From Daedaleopsis sinensis (lineage: Eukaryota; Basidiomycota; Agaricomycetes; Polyporales; Polyporaceae), in NCBI GenBank assembly GCA_033807695.1, contig CM066306.1, positions 1,178,001 to 1,242,000 of the forward strand: a DNA stretch of 64,000 nucleotides, in the 5' to 3' direction. Positions 41,868-53,648 of the stretch are shown piece by piece (position 1 is the first letter of the stretch; each line of letters opens with the position of its first letter). The position numbers were made by a program, and so were the translations under genes. Under the pieces are notes generated by a model. It saw nothing but the letters and a program-made list of their open reading frames with translations. It did not search any database and was not told the DNA's origin.

Positions 41868-44800
41868 ATGCGGTGGTTCCCCCTTACCCTCGCCGCTTCG
41901 TCTCTCTCTCTGGCGCTGAGCCTCTTCGCGCTCGCTGCGGAGGCTGCTACCTGCACGCGCCCCGCAGTGAGGCGGGAGTGGCGCAAGCTGTCTGTGGCCC
42001 AACGTGCTGAGTGGATTGCTGCCATAAATGTGGGTAGCCTCCGAGTCGTCCTATACTCCTTGGTCAGTTGCTGACCCCCCGCACTTGTGCTTGGCAGTGT
42101 CTGGCTGGCCTTCCGCATGATGACGCCCTAGCTCCCATAAGTCGTAAGGCCGCGCAAGCACGGCATGGCCCGCTACTTCAAGTTAGTATCCTGGAATATA
42201 GACGGAGTCGTTCTGGCTGGCGGTTCTGGCCATGGGTCATGGTTTCGGATGTTCGTCGCGAATGTCTCAAGAAATACGAGCAAACAAGACAGAATTGATC
42301 ATTCAAGACCTATGAAATAACATCATACATGGTTATAGGGGTGCTCAATTCTCGAGCTGCACAACACACTAGCAGTATTGTTGGTTGCTGCAAATCGATA
42401 TCTTTCAGTAGTAAGCGGCGAGTATCGCGCTGTTCATCCGGGACCGTGATACTAACAGAACTACACATGAAGCATGTACTGACTCTGCGACTCCATGGCT
42501 CGGCAAAGTGCCAAACATATGTCATGATGTCGAGAGTTCATAGTAAATGCATTGGCACACTCATAGCACACTTCCCCTCGACGATCAAAACACTGACCGT
42601 GAAGTACGTGAGATGACAACAATTGCGGACATGACTCAACTGTATCACCACTCTCGGCAGCCTGGGATGCCATGTGCGCTGAGGGTCACTTTTCAGACAT
42701 ATTATGGTAACACAGATGGTTCAGAGGTCAGACGACGTGCATGCTCGCACGCGGCCGAGGAGGGTAGGTCATCAGACATCTCAACATCTGTGCTATACGG
42801 TGTGGATGAATAGTCAAGCATTTTGAGGGACGAAAGAAGTACCTGATTTTCCCACATGGCCAGTAGTACCTTCCCAGGAGGTGGCCGCGGCACGCTCTGT
42901 GTTCACGGAGCACGGAGAGGGAAATAGATGACTGACTGAACATAGAACAGCCGTGGACGTACCAGCAAGAGTAGGAGTTGGACGCCATGGTGACCAACTA
43001 GCATGTGTTGGATATGATCAGGAGTGGGCCGGATGATTCCTCCAGATATTTTCGAGCGACAGGCGTTGAGCCAGGAGGAGTCAGTACCCAGTACTATATC
43101 ATCCTGCGGGAATGGCAAAGGAGGACAGCGTCACAACAGAACTCTCCTCAGAGACGACTCGACGAGGGATCTTGTGAGTGTTCGCATATGTAATAGGATT
43201 GCTGACCGTGCTTGCTGCCCATCAACTACGATTCGTGCATCGGATTCGTGCAGGAATACCAGCGCACAAGCCGCATTGGTGGCAGTATTACGAAGGCGGC
43301 GGCGAGAGAGGAAAGAAGAGTCGATCTGTGAGCAACTTGCAAGAGAGATTAAGGAATTGGTTCTGTTCGGAGACTCCGAGAGACGTCGACGAGGGGTCCG
43401 AGGGGCGGGGTGGGGTTGGACGTCGACGATGACGCAATTGGCGCTTCAAGGTGGGTACGATATTCACACGACTACAATCTCTTTCTAATGGATGCGGATA
43501 AGGTTGTATGGATGCACAAACTTTAGCGGGTTTTCTAATGTTTCATTCTACACAAAAGTTCTCCAAGACCCGCTACCTAGTAGCGGGAATTGTGGATCCC
43601 TCGGTGTCGAACATCCCTCCTGTCAACACCTCAGGGAGCTACTGGGATGATATCGCGTACATCCACATGGACCTGAACACCCGGGTATATCGTATTTCGC
43701 TCTTCGGAAATTCGACAGGCATGGACTGAGACACTTCTCTGGATGCAGATACACAACACCGGTCTGTTTTTCCCTTTCCACAGGTTCTACGTCCAAGCCA
43801 TCGAGACTGCCATGGAAAAGCGTTGTGGCTTCACCGGCGCCTTCCCGTACTGGGACTGGTCTATCGGTACGTGCGCAAACTCGTCTAGCCACCTATTGTC
43901 CTCATACTCCCCATCTGATCTGTGCAGACGCACCCGACGTGAAGAACAGCCCCCTCTTCCGCGACACGAACCCCATCAGCGGCCTCGGGGGCTGGGGCGA
44001 CCCCGCCAAGGACATCCAGGTGCAGGACGGCGGCTTCCGCCACCTCGAGGTCGCATACCCCGTCCCGCACGTCATCCGCCGCAACTTCACGCTGCAGCCG
44101 TTCCTCCCCTTCCCCAACGTGCCCGTGTTCACGAACCTCACGCAGTACGCGAACGAGAGCTTCACGCCGGCGGAGGTGCGTAAGCTTGTCAGCTGGGCCC
44201 CGGGCGACTTCGTCGGCTTCCAGACGTACATGGAGCGCGGGGAGGGCCCGCACTCGAGTGTGCATCTTATGATGGGAGGGTGCGTGCCGCGATCGTAGTA
44301 GCACAGCGCAGAGCGCCGCACGACGTCTCTTTGCTGATCGTATATCGGCTTTTGCAGGGACTTAGCTGGGGACTGCCCGTCGGATGCTCCGGCGGGCTGC
44401 ATCCCGCAGACTACATTCACGCCCAACGGTATGTCGCACGTCACATCGGAAATGATATCGATATGTGGCAGAATGCTCATCTGTCGATCACTATAGAGCC
44501 ATTATTCTTCCTTCACCATGCAGTAAGCCTCAGTGCTTTGTCTCTCCGCCCCTGGACTTGCGTCACTCATTGCACCCCCTCAGATGGTCGACAAAATCTG
44601 GTATGACTGGCAAAGGAAGAACCCCGCCAACTTCTGGGCCTTCAAGGGCGGCTCCGTGCAGAACATCACGTCCGTAGAAGCCGTCAAAGAGTGGCCGAAT
44701 GGGATGGCCCCGTCTCTTCATGTAAGTGCATCAGTCGCACCGGCGGCCCTACTGTATCGTGCGTAGTAGGCTCATGCTGGCTACCCCGTTAGCTCGACTC

Positions 44801-44891
44801 CCTTATCCCGGCGGATGGCATGTTTCCTGAAGTGACGATTGGCGATGTTATGAATACGACGGGCGGATACCTCTGCTACGTCTACGAATGA
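41868..44891 (+). CDS. Secreted short-type tyrosinase
   Basis: Nine exons: 41868-42029, 42098-42140, 43584-43684, 43749-43866, 43928-44279, 44358-44428, 44497-44522, 44584-44721, 44793-44891; 1,110 nt, 369 residues. A signal peptide (MRWFPLTLAASSLSLALSLF, cleaved near residue 26) precedes the mature N-terminus TCTRPAVRREWRKLSVAQR. The copper A site is IHMDLNTR, IHNTGLFFPFHRFYVQ; YWDWSIDAPD follows. The copper B histidines lie in PHSSVHLMMGG and FLHHAMVDKIW. Tyrosinase oxidises phenols to quinones (melanin, defence, lignin-related chemistry). The second intron is 1,443 nt, some twenty times longer than any other here, with an unusual donor (GTCGTAAGG); its acceptor may be at 43580 instead of 43583. 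Short form, without the C-terminal cap domain of mushroom polyphenol oxidases. Confidence 0.88.
42141..43583 (+). other. Anomalous 1.4-kb intron/insert in the tyrosinase gene
   Basis: Holds no recognisable coding sequence. It ends at a perfect hairpin, CCCGCTAC-CTA-GTAGCGGG (43569-43587), that covers the acceptor site. No terminal repeats or target duplication were identified. Confidence 0.5.
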
Positions 44892-45270
44892 TCAATGCTT
44901 GCTGTCACTGCTGTATACTTCTCACATTAGCTACTTGGATAGACGAACTTCTTCCTTCCGCTGACATGACTTTGGCCTGGCTCGGTTCCTCAGGCAGGTC
45001 TAGCTCAAAGCTGGGTAAATGCGCACGCCCGTCGAGTAGGTGTGAGTATAATATGCAGAGACTGGCTCACCAGTTCTGCCAACGCCAAGAAGGTCACTGA
45101 ACGAAATTGAACACTAGCTAGTGTCGTCGGACCGGGCCGCGAGTAGTAGCTTCCGATTTTGACTACGATATTCAAAATCGGCGTCTTCGGTGAGAAAGAA
45201 CTGAAGCTGGCCCATTGTCGCTGCTCTCGTCCTCACTCCCTCTTCAGTTTCCTACCACTGATCGTCCGCA
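44892..45270. other. Intergenic
   Basis: 3' flank of the tyrosinase gene and promoter of the arsenite exporter gene; a short inverted pair (CGATTTTGA / TCAAAATCG) lies near 45152-45181. Confidence 0.45.
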
Positions 45271-46836
45271 ATGACTGAAGGCACTATCGCGAACGAGAAG
45301 CTATCATCTTCCCCTGCAAACGGCTCCCCGGAATTGGAAGCACACAGCAGTGCGGCCGAGAAGAGCTTGGATGCACCGACAGGTCAGTCCATCTTGGCCC
45401 GAAACACACCCAACACCCTCCCTCATTGTATGTTCTCGCAATGCAATAGCTCTCGTGAAAAGACTAGGTATCCTGGACCGCCTTCTCGCCCCCGCCATTC
45501 TCGTCTGCATGATAGTCGGGGTCGTCATCGGCAACTTCGTCCCCGGCGTGCAGGACGCGTTCGACACCGCCCGCGTCCAGTCCGTCTCCGCGCGTAAGCA
45601 CCATCCGTCCTCCCCTCAACCTGCGCAACAGCTCTGACCCTCGTCGTGCCGTTCCCGCGCAGCCATCGCGGTGGGGCTCATCGTCATGATGTGGCCCGTG
45701 CTCACCAAAGTGCGCTACGAGGCGCTCCCGCACCTCATTCCGACCCGGCACACGCTCGTGCACGTCGGCCTCTCGCTCGCGCTCGGTTGGCTCGTCGCGC
45801 CGTTCGTCATGCTAGCGCTCGCGTGGGCGGCGCTGCCCGACCTCCCGACCTACCGCACGGGGGTGATCATGGTCGGGCTCGCGCGCTGCATCGCGATGGT
45901 CGCCGTCTGGAACGCGCTCGCCGGGGGGGACGCGGAGTACTGCGCGGTGCTGGTCGTCGTGAACAGCCTGCTCCAGATCGTGCTCTACGCGCCGTTCTCG
46001 CTGCTCTTCGTGAACGTCCTCGGGGGCGAGGGCGGCGTCGGGCGCTCTGTGCATGTCTCGTACGCCGACGTCGCGATCTCGGTCCTCATCGTGCGTGGTT
46101 GCGATGATTTGGAGTGGAATACGCACTGACGGACTGTTTCTTGCGCCCAGTACCTCGGCATCCCGCTCGCGGGTGGGGTCGTGACGCGCTACGCGGTGAT
46201 ACGGCTGGCCTCGCGCGCGTTCTTCGAGACGAAGTTCCTGCCGTACTTCTCCCCGCTCGCGCTCCTCGGGCTTCTGTACACGATCGTCGTCATGTTCGCG
46301 TACCAGGGCCGCCACATCGTGCACAACCTCGGGCCCGTGTTCCGCGTCTTCGTCCCGCTCGTGCTGTACTTCGTCATCATGTGGACCGCCGCGTTCGCGT
46401 TCGTGTGGTGGTGTGCGCGCCGGGACCGCCGCAGAGGGCTCAAAGGCCGTGAAGAAGGGACGGAAACGAGTGGGAGCGTGAGCGGGACGGGGCAAGTGGC
46501 TCGCGGGCGGACGGAGTGGTCGTACGAGATGGCGGTGGTGCAGAGCTTCACCGCGGCGAGCAACAACTTTGTGAGTTTTAGAGCCGATGCATCCCTTATG
46601 CAGCTGGCGGTCGCTGATGTACGACGATGATGCTGCAGGAGCTGGCTATCGCTGTCTGCATCGCGGTGTACGGGGTCGGGTCCGACCAAGCTCTCGCGGC
46701 TACGATTGGGCCCCTTGTCGAAGTGCCGGTCTTGCTCGCTTTGACCTGGGTCGCGCTCTATTTCCGGACCAGGCTGGACTGGGTGGAGGTGGGCGAGGAA
46801 CAGAGGAGTACTGTGGGAGGAACTCCCCGTGGTTAG
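45271..46836 (+). CDS. Arsenite efflux transporter, Acr3 family
   Basis: Five exons: 45271-45382, 45450-45593, 45663-46090, 46151-46570, 46639-46836; 1,302 nt, 433 residues. Recognised from [55 protein letters not shown] (with the conserved cysteine of Acr3), [13 protein letters not shown] and the late-helix signature [20 protein letters not shown]. About ten hydrophobic helices. Acr3 exports arsenite, and often antimonite, across the plasma membrane using the proton gradient. A cytosolic loop near residues 350-385 is serine/glycine-rich and longer than in yeast. No arsenate reductase or regulator gene is adjacent. Confidence 0.93.
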
Positions 46837-48332
46837 GGATTCGGAGCAGATGCTCAGAATCAGATCGGTGATAGTAGAGGGGACCTGTTTGTACAGCATG
46901 GTTCAAGTTACTGTCTAGAGGTCTTCCATAACATCGCGGACGTACAACATACCACTGTGGATTCTTGTGTACTCAACCGGAGAGCCAAGCTGATTATGAC
47001 CTACAAAGCAAAGCATCTGACAAAATGTAAGCAGCCAAGTCAACGAGGGCGGCGCTGCGCCCGGGCATGTCTTGGAAGATGGTTATGCCAAGGTTTAAGT
47101 TACGCCCTAAGGATGTCGATCAGGTGGCAGGTTCCCATCGCGAATAGAGTGGCTGAGGCTAGAAGACTCGTCGTCAGTGAGGCGCACAGTGGATAACAGC
47201 ATCAAGACATACGAAGTGGTATGATCCATTAGCGTCGAGATGGTGAGCTTGAGTGTCTGACAAGGTCTACCGCTGACGGCTAGTAGCGGCTAGTACGTAC
47301 AAAGTACTTCGTAGCGATAGCATCCAAAGTTTGAACGTTAACATCGACGCTGACCGCGGTCGCACATAGATCGACTGTGTAGCCAGGTGCCGGCCGGCGA
47401 GTCGACGCTCTGGGTCAGCTGGGGACGCATTCTCTTCTTTCCTCAGGCTACCGCCCGCCGCCCACGTCAACCCTAACCGCTCCGAGGACTAGTGCTGTAA
47501 GAACCCCCGCACTGTCAGCTGTAAGTATCACTTGTCAAGATCGCAGCTCCTCGACGCGGGTACGGAGAAGACGCCCCGCGATCATTGACGACGAATCACG
47601 AAGCACGAATCGCTACGCCGCCACTAAGCCTTCCAGGTGGGCAAAGCGTGGCGTGGCGCGCCCACGAGCCTCGATTCTGCCATGCTCAGCCATGCATATC
47701 TAGATAGATAAATGCTTCCGCTCCGCTTACCGCAGCGCGGGTGGGGAGGCGAGGAGTTGGACGTTCGATGTTGAGTCGGCGACGAGCAGGTCGTACCGGG
47801 TGCCGACTCCGACTGCGATCGACTGCGAAGCAACTCGCGACGAGATAGGATCGCGGGCAAGGACGTCGATGTCTGGATGATAGGACCGCTCAGCGTCCGG
47901 GATCGCGATGACGCAAAACTCACCCGGCGGCATGGCATTGGCATTGGCATGGGGCTCAGCAGCGCACCTAGCCAAGGGTGCTTGCTGTTCACGTCCAGCA
48001 ACGACGTCTGTCGCCAAAGCATGCGGTAGTAAGTATATGGCGCCTGTCGGCGTACGGCTACACCTATATTGTTCACAGAGACCGCAGAACCATCATCGCC
48101 CGCAGCACACAGCGTTCCCGGCTAGCACTTCCCAACTTCAGCCCCGCCCCGGGCCTGCTGTGATCAGGAGAAGACGGTCAGCGGTGGCGTCCCCCACGAA
48201 TCCCCAGATCGCACGATCCGACGACGGTGGGTGAAGACGATGCACATACCCCAACGGCGACGCGCGGTGTCATTGTCGCTATCCACCCAAGCCTTCCCCT
48301 TTCCCTTCCCTTCCCGCCATCCCATCCTGTTC
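46837..48332. other. Intergenic; unresolved open frames
   Basis: A minus-strand frame at 47727-48017 contains IAVGVGTRYDLLVADS, which faintly recalls part of a multicopper-oxidase domain, but no copper ligands or flanking exons are visible, so no gene is called. TAGA repeats near 47700. Confidence 0.35.
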
Positions 48333-51164
48333 CTACATCAGCAGGTTCGCGAGGCCCGACGACGCATACGCCATGGGCTTCATCGGCGGGTGCGGCTGCG
48401 CGTCGAACTGCGTGTACGTCTGCGTGCCCTCGGCGTCGATGCGGATCTGCCAAACGCGACGGGAGAGGGCGCAGGCCCCAGGGTCGTCAGCCATCGTGCG
48501 CGTCTCGGGATGCCCGGCGGGAGACGTCTTACAAAGGCGCCCTTGTTGCCAGCCTGGTCGACGTAGTTCGGCGCGGAGAAGACCTGATGCGATGGCGCGG
48601 CAGCGCAGATTACGCAGAGAGTACGAGACCCGTCAGTCAGCACTGAGAACTGCAACCCCGGGAGGGTAAGAGCGTACCGTAGTGCAGAGGCCGTCGTGCT
48701 CGATGGAGTAGCCGTCTGATAGCATTCAGCGTTACGAGACGGGGTAGCGCGAAGTCTCGCGTTTAGGACCCACCTTGCCGGACTTCGTGGCTGCGAATAA
48801 CACCCGTGATCCCATTTGCCTCGCACCATCGCCTGGTCACATCAGGGCCGAACGCTATCCCGACGCCCTGGAGGGTAGAGCGGTTAGGTCGTCGTCCCAC
48901 GACGCACGATCGCGGCGGCATCTCTGCATCTGCATCTGCATCTGTCAATGCATATACTCACCCGTTTGCTCGGCCCTCGTCCCGGGAGTTCCTGGGGGTC
49001 CGTCCACAGTAGCTGTTCGTCGACAATTGAGCGGATGCAGTGCTTAACTCCGGGACCGGGATACGCACCTCGCCTGCGTGTGGATGAACGCGCGAGCGTA
49101 AGAGACGACGGTCTGCAGAGGGAGACGGAGCAGGGCGACGTACACATGAGTCCTTCCTGTCCGGGCTGGTGACCTATTCGCTGGATCTTGCGGATGTCGT
49201 CGAGCGTCACACCGTCTTTGCTGAACAGGCCGCCGTGGACGATGAAATAACGCTTCCGGCCCTCGGCGGAGAGGATGGCCTTTGTTGAGCTGGACGGTGG
49301 TTTGGTCGCGCTCACGAGAGTGGCCAGGGGCACTGGCAGCATACGCTCAGTTCCCGTTAGACGGGTGTGCGGCATATGCACTCACTAGCGGTGAATACGT
49401 GTGCGAAGAGCTGCAGGCAATGGATCAGTTTATCTCATATGTAAGACAGAGACAAACGACGGCTGTCACCTTGTAGGTCTGGTCGCCATACTTGTGCTTG
49501 GCCTCGCCCTCGAAGCCGTATGTCCGGTTCATCTCCTTTGCTTCGTGGTTGCCGCGATTGATGTACATCCGTTTCGGGTAGAGCCCTGCCATTTCGCATC
49601 GTCAGCTTCGCCGTGTGACCGAAGGGTTGCATGGAACTCACATTTGAACGCGAGGGCGATCAGGATGACTTCGACCGACCACGAGCCGCGGTCGACGAGG
49701 TCGCCGTTCATGAGCAGGCTGTGCTTCTCACTTGGCTCGCCGGTGAGGGACAGCAGATGGAGGTAGTCGTAGAATTGGCCTGGCGGACGGGTCAGTTTCA
49801 CCACCGTCCGCAAAGCACATGCACGGCACCCACCATGTACATCGCCGATCACGTCCACCGTCGCGCCGTCGTCGATGTCGAGCGTGACCAAACTCTCCTC
49901 CTGCTCGAAGTGCGAGTATGCACCGAGCACAATCTCCCACACGTACCTTGCGGCGGGCCCGGGCTCAGGCTCAGATGGCTGCGTCGCGGACAGAGGACGG
50001 GGCTCACCTTTTCGGTATCGGCTTGCCCTCCTTGAACCACTCGATCAACTTCCGCACGAAGCCGATGTCGACCGCGAACTTCCCGTCCTCGCCGGTGGGC
50101 AGCACCGGCCCGGCGTACGTCTTCTCCACGTCGCAGGTGCCTGCGGGGGCCCGACCGCGCGACGGAGAGGGAGACCGGCGGCGAGGGAGAGGCGTTCCCT
50201 GTCGGCAAGCAGCGCCCGTGGACGAACCGCGTGCGCAGGCGTACCTTCAGCAATGATCTCGCGGCACCGGAGCACCGCGCTCTTCTCCTCCTCCATCTCG
50301 ATCGCCTGCAGCGCACAACACGGCACACGACACGCGACACGGACGGGTCAGCACCGTGGGCCCGCAGGGGAGACGCACGCGCGCGCGCACCTTCTCGAAC
50401 TCGACCTTGCGGAGGATCTTCTGCGTGCTGTCGAGCTGCATGCGCACGAGCTGGTTCTTCGGCTCGAGCGCGAGCAGCTTGCGGAAGTCCGCGATCGCCT
50501 GCTTGTACTTCATCGTCTGGAGGTAGCATGTCGCCCGCCTGCACAGCGGGGCGTCGGCGTCGGCGCATGCACACACACGGGGGGACGAAGCCCGTCGGGG
50601 GGAAGGGGGAAAGGGGGGAGAGAGGGAGGGGGGACGCACCGGTAGTACGCCTTGGCGTATTTTGCATCGAGCTCGATGGCCGTGCCTGTCAGTGTTCGCG
50701 CATCGCGCACGTCGGTCAACCGGCTCCACACCGAAGACGAGCGAAGGGAGCAGGGGGGGGCACGCACTCGCATCGGTCAGCCCGTATCCGTGCTCCTCGA
50801 GCTTGATCCTCGTGTACGCGCGGTTGCACCACAGCGTCGGGTCCGCCGGGTTCTTGTCGATCGCCTGCGTGTACAGGTCCGCGGCCTTGTTGAACTCGTG
50901 CGCTGCACAGTGCACGCCATGGATGTCACGGCGACGCAGCGGGCTCGGGTCAGCGCCCTGCAGTGTGGCGAGCACGGACGGAGGGAGGCAGCACGCACCT
51001 TGGAACGCCTTGTTCGCCTCCGCCTTGAGCCTCACGGCCTCCGCCTTGTCCGCGTCCGAGATGTCCTGCAGCTTGAGCTTGGCGAGCGTCGGAGATGGGG
51101 GCTGCGACGTCGCGGGTGTCGACGGCTGGGAGGACGGGTCGCTAATACTGTCGGTGCTCGACAT
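48333..51164 (-). CDS. PPT1: Serine/threonine protein phosphatase 5 (TPR-PP5, Ppt1-like)
   Basis: About sixteen exons. The first eleven were traced: 51164-50999, 50902-50768, 50685-50640, 50538-50391, 50305-50245, 50140-50008, 49946-49834, 49779-49642, 49585-49470, 49410-49386, then 49332 to about 49144; four or five more run to the stop at 48333. The N-terminus has three TPR repeats ([40 protein letters not shown]) that bind Hsp90. The catalytic domain has [19 protein letters not shown] (usually GDFVDRG), [26 protein letters not shown] and [15 protein letters not shown] (usually NYCD), giving the complete two-metal site. The C-terminus is [14 protein letters not shown], typical of PP5. PP5 dephosphorylates Hsp90 co-chaperones and clients in cytosol and nucleus. 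The junction near 49015-49145 does not give the expected MC(D/E)LLW join by canonical splicing. Confidence 0.92.
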
Positions 51165-51667
51165 CGTGTGTGATCAGGTCAACCGTCACAGTTCGCCTGG
51201 TCCAGAGTGCGCGTCGGGGCTGATTGATGTCTGGATCTGGTGGTTATACGACGCGTTTATAGAGTCTGCAGCTGGGCAGTGGTCGTTTGCCAGAGATGTT
51301 CAACTTCAAAGTTTGCGAGAAAGAAGGAGAAAGAAGCCACGAGAAGAGATCACCGCAAGAAGCTGCCCTCATAGCCGCCCGCAATGTATGTAGATTCCTG
51401 GCGTCGTCCGCCACAGATGTACATACACAGTCTCTCCAATATCGTGTAGGATAGTGTAGGATATGCACAGCAGATGTATTCCGTGGAGCTACGGAAGGCA
51501 CTATACTCGTATGTATGTATGTGGTCCTCACTCTACCAGAGGTAGCAAACACGGATGATAGTGGGGGTATATAGCGAGAGGAAGGCGATGTTACAGTGAC
51601 ACGGGCAATCCAATCCCATCAGCATGATGCGCCCAGTGCGCGAACCACATGTACCAGCGGACTTGTT
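51165..51667. other. Intergenic
   Basis: Promoter side of the PP5 gene and 3' flank of the next minus gene. GTAT tetranucleotide run near 51510-51523. No gene seen. Confidence 0.45.
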
Positions 51668-52997
51668 TTAACGTCCGGGGCAGTCGTCGAGGTTGAAGTA
51701 CTTGCCCATGTGCGCGTTGTAAGGGTCCTTGTTCTGGAACCAGCCGTTCATCATCTGCTGCAGGCTGTTCGCAGGGAGGGCTGTCAGACTCCGACAACAT
51801 CTGACCAAGGTCAATACTCACTAGTCGAGGTTGTTCTGGCATAGACAGCAGTCGCTGTGCTTGGCCGCGGTCGCAGATCCCTAAGAACATGATAAGTAAG
51901 ATACTGCATCTGTGCTTTCATCCAAGCAATTACTCACGATAGTCATTCCAGAGGGCCAGCCGTTGTAGTTGCCGATAGTCTTCAACAGACTGCCACCGTT
52001 GCTGTTCAGCACGTCGGCAAAGTAGGCAGTGCCGGTCTTGATGTTAAAGTCCTGCAGCCAATGGGTCAATAAAGTGTCCAGCACCACGAGAGCGATATAG
52101 ACATACTATATCCCGGCAGTTACCGCCAGGAGCACCACCGCACTTATCCTTCGTGATCTGCATGAGGCCCTGCTCGCCTCCTCCGCCGACGGTTTCGGGG
52201 TTGCAAGAGCTCTCCTGCATGGCGATCGAGGCAATGATGATCGGAGGAACTGTGCGCACAGTCGGCTAGGGATCTTCGCTGGGAAGAAGAAGTGCACTTA
52301 CTGCCGTGCTGGTCGGCATACTTCTTGAAGGTGCTGATGTACGACTTGCACGCCTTGAACGGACTGTTCGGGTCCTGGAGCGCGGCGTCGAGGTCGACTG
52401 TAACGATATCGTTGACGGTGACCTTGGGGGGCCTCCAACCGCCGTCCTCAACACCGCAGTTGAACCAGTCGATGCTGCCGTTGGGGCCATCCGTGCCAGT
52501 GATTTTCGCTGCGTTGATAGAACAGGTCCACTCAGGACGCGCGGCTGATCCAACGCAAAAATGAACACGTACTCGAGGCGCGCGGGTTCCCGCAGGAAGA
52601 ATCCGTGATACGGATGAGACCGCTGGCGAATCCAACGGTTTTGTCGCTGCCAGAGTTGTTGCTGCCCTTGTCGTCAGTCTTGGTGCTAGTGGTGGTCAGC
52701 TTGGTCGGCTTAGGATCAGCCTTCTTAGTGGAGGTTGCCTGGTGCGAAGTCGAGGTCTATTTTGGGGAGATGATCAGGGCATCGTCATGGCGCTATTGTG
52801 GTACAATCGGGGTCGCGACTCACGGTAGAGGTGGTGCGAACCTTGCAGCGACCAGAGCCGGTCCCACGGCGCTGGACGGGCTCCTGGCGGGCGGCGAGCT
52901 CGTTGTGGCGAGCGCCATGGCGGGCACCGTGGTGGGTGCTGGCTTCGGCGACGCCGAAGGCAGCGAGAATCAAAACGAAAGGAGCGGACAGCTTCAT
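51668..52997 (-). CDS. Secreted lysozyme-like/SLT transglycosylase-domain protein
   Basis: Seven exons: 52997-52824, 52756-52573, 52544-52302, 52249-52107, 52051-51938, 51880-51822, 51764-51668; 1,014 nt, 337 residues. A signal peptide (MKLSAPFVLILAAFGVAEAS) is followed by a His/Arg-rich and Thr/Ser/Lys-rich linker to about residue 105. The next segment (WTCSINAAKITGTDGPNGS and following) leads into a lysozyme-like fold: PPIIIASIAMQESSCNPETV, GGGEQGLMQITKDKC, TAYFADVLNSNGGSLLKTIG and YNGWPSGM. The Glu in QESSCNP followed by GLMQI is the GH23/SLT active-site pattern. Six or more cysteines in the C-terminus (DCCLCQN) suit an extracellular disulphide-bonded protein. Such fungal proteins may cleave bacterial peptidoglycan or chitin-related polymers; the substrate is not shown. 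Confidence 0.85.
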
Positions 52998-53648
52998 TAG
53001 GAGGAGGTCGTGTGGTGGGGCGACGTAAGGTCGGAGGAAGGAAAGGTAGAGAGCGAGATGGGGAGAGGCGAAGAAGGGCGATGGAGGAGGATGGAGGCTT
53101 TTAGACCAATGATGAAACGGGATATGGGCCGCTAAGACCACGCGCGTGCATTGCCTAATGCGATCTCCGTCCAGCCAATCAGCGCGGCCGGAGCCCAAGC
53201 CGAACTGATGCCCATCCCGCCTGTGTCTGCTTGATCCCGCCTGGGTCTGCTTGGAATCGCATGTCGCCCGTTCCCTGCTCTCAGGCGGGCCCTGACGCCG
53301 TCCTATCCTCCTCCGGAGAATGTCAACCACCTGCCGCTCTCACCCCGACATACCCACAACATCCTCTGCACGCCGCACGGGCCACCCGCCCACCGTCACC
53401 ACCAGCACCAAGCCGACGGGAAGCCAAACGCGAGCTGCGAAACAAGCAGAGACAAGCCCATCTATCAGCGCTCGTCTCCGTGCCATCCCCGGCTGTGTCT
53501 TCCAGGCTTCCGACGTGCTCCTCCGAGAGGGAATATGAAGACGAAGCGGCGCATGGCTAGAGGAAGAAGACGACTAAGACAAACATGGCAGGCGCTGCAG
53601 TATACTCCACCGTCGCGTAAGTACCCCGCTTCCGCTTCCACGAGGCTA
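52998..53648. other. Intergenic
   Basis: Promoter and 5' leader of the SLT-domain gene and 3' flank of the isomerase gene. No gene seen. Confidence 0.45.

Noticed and set aside
47624..48076. Minus frames with a faint multicopper-oxidase look (IAVGVGTRYDLLVADS)
   Set aside because: No copper-ligand motif or neighbouring exons; the resemblance covers only about 20 residues.
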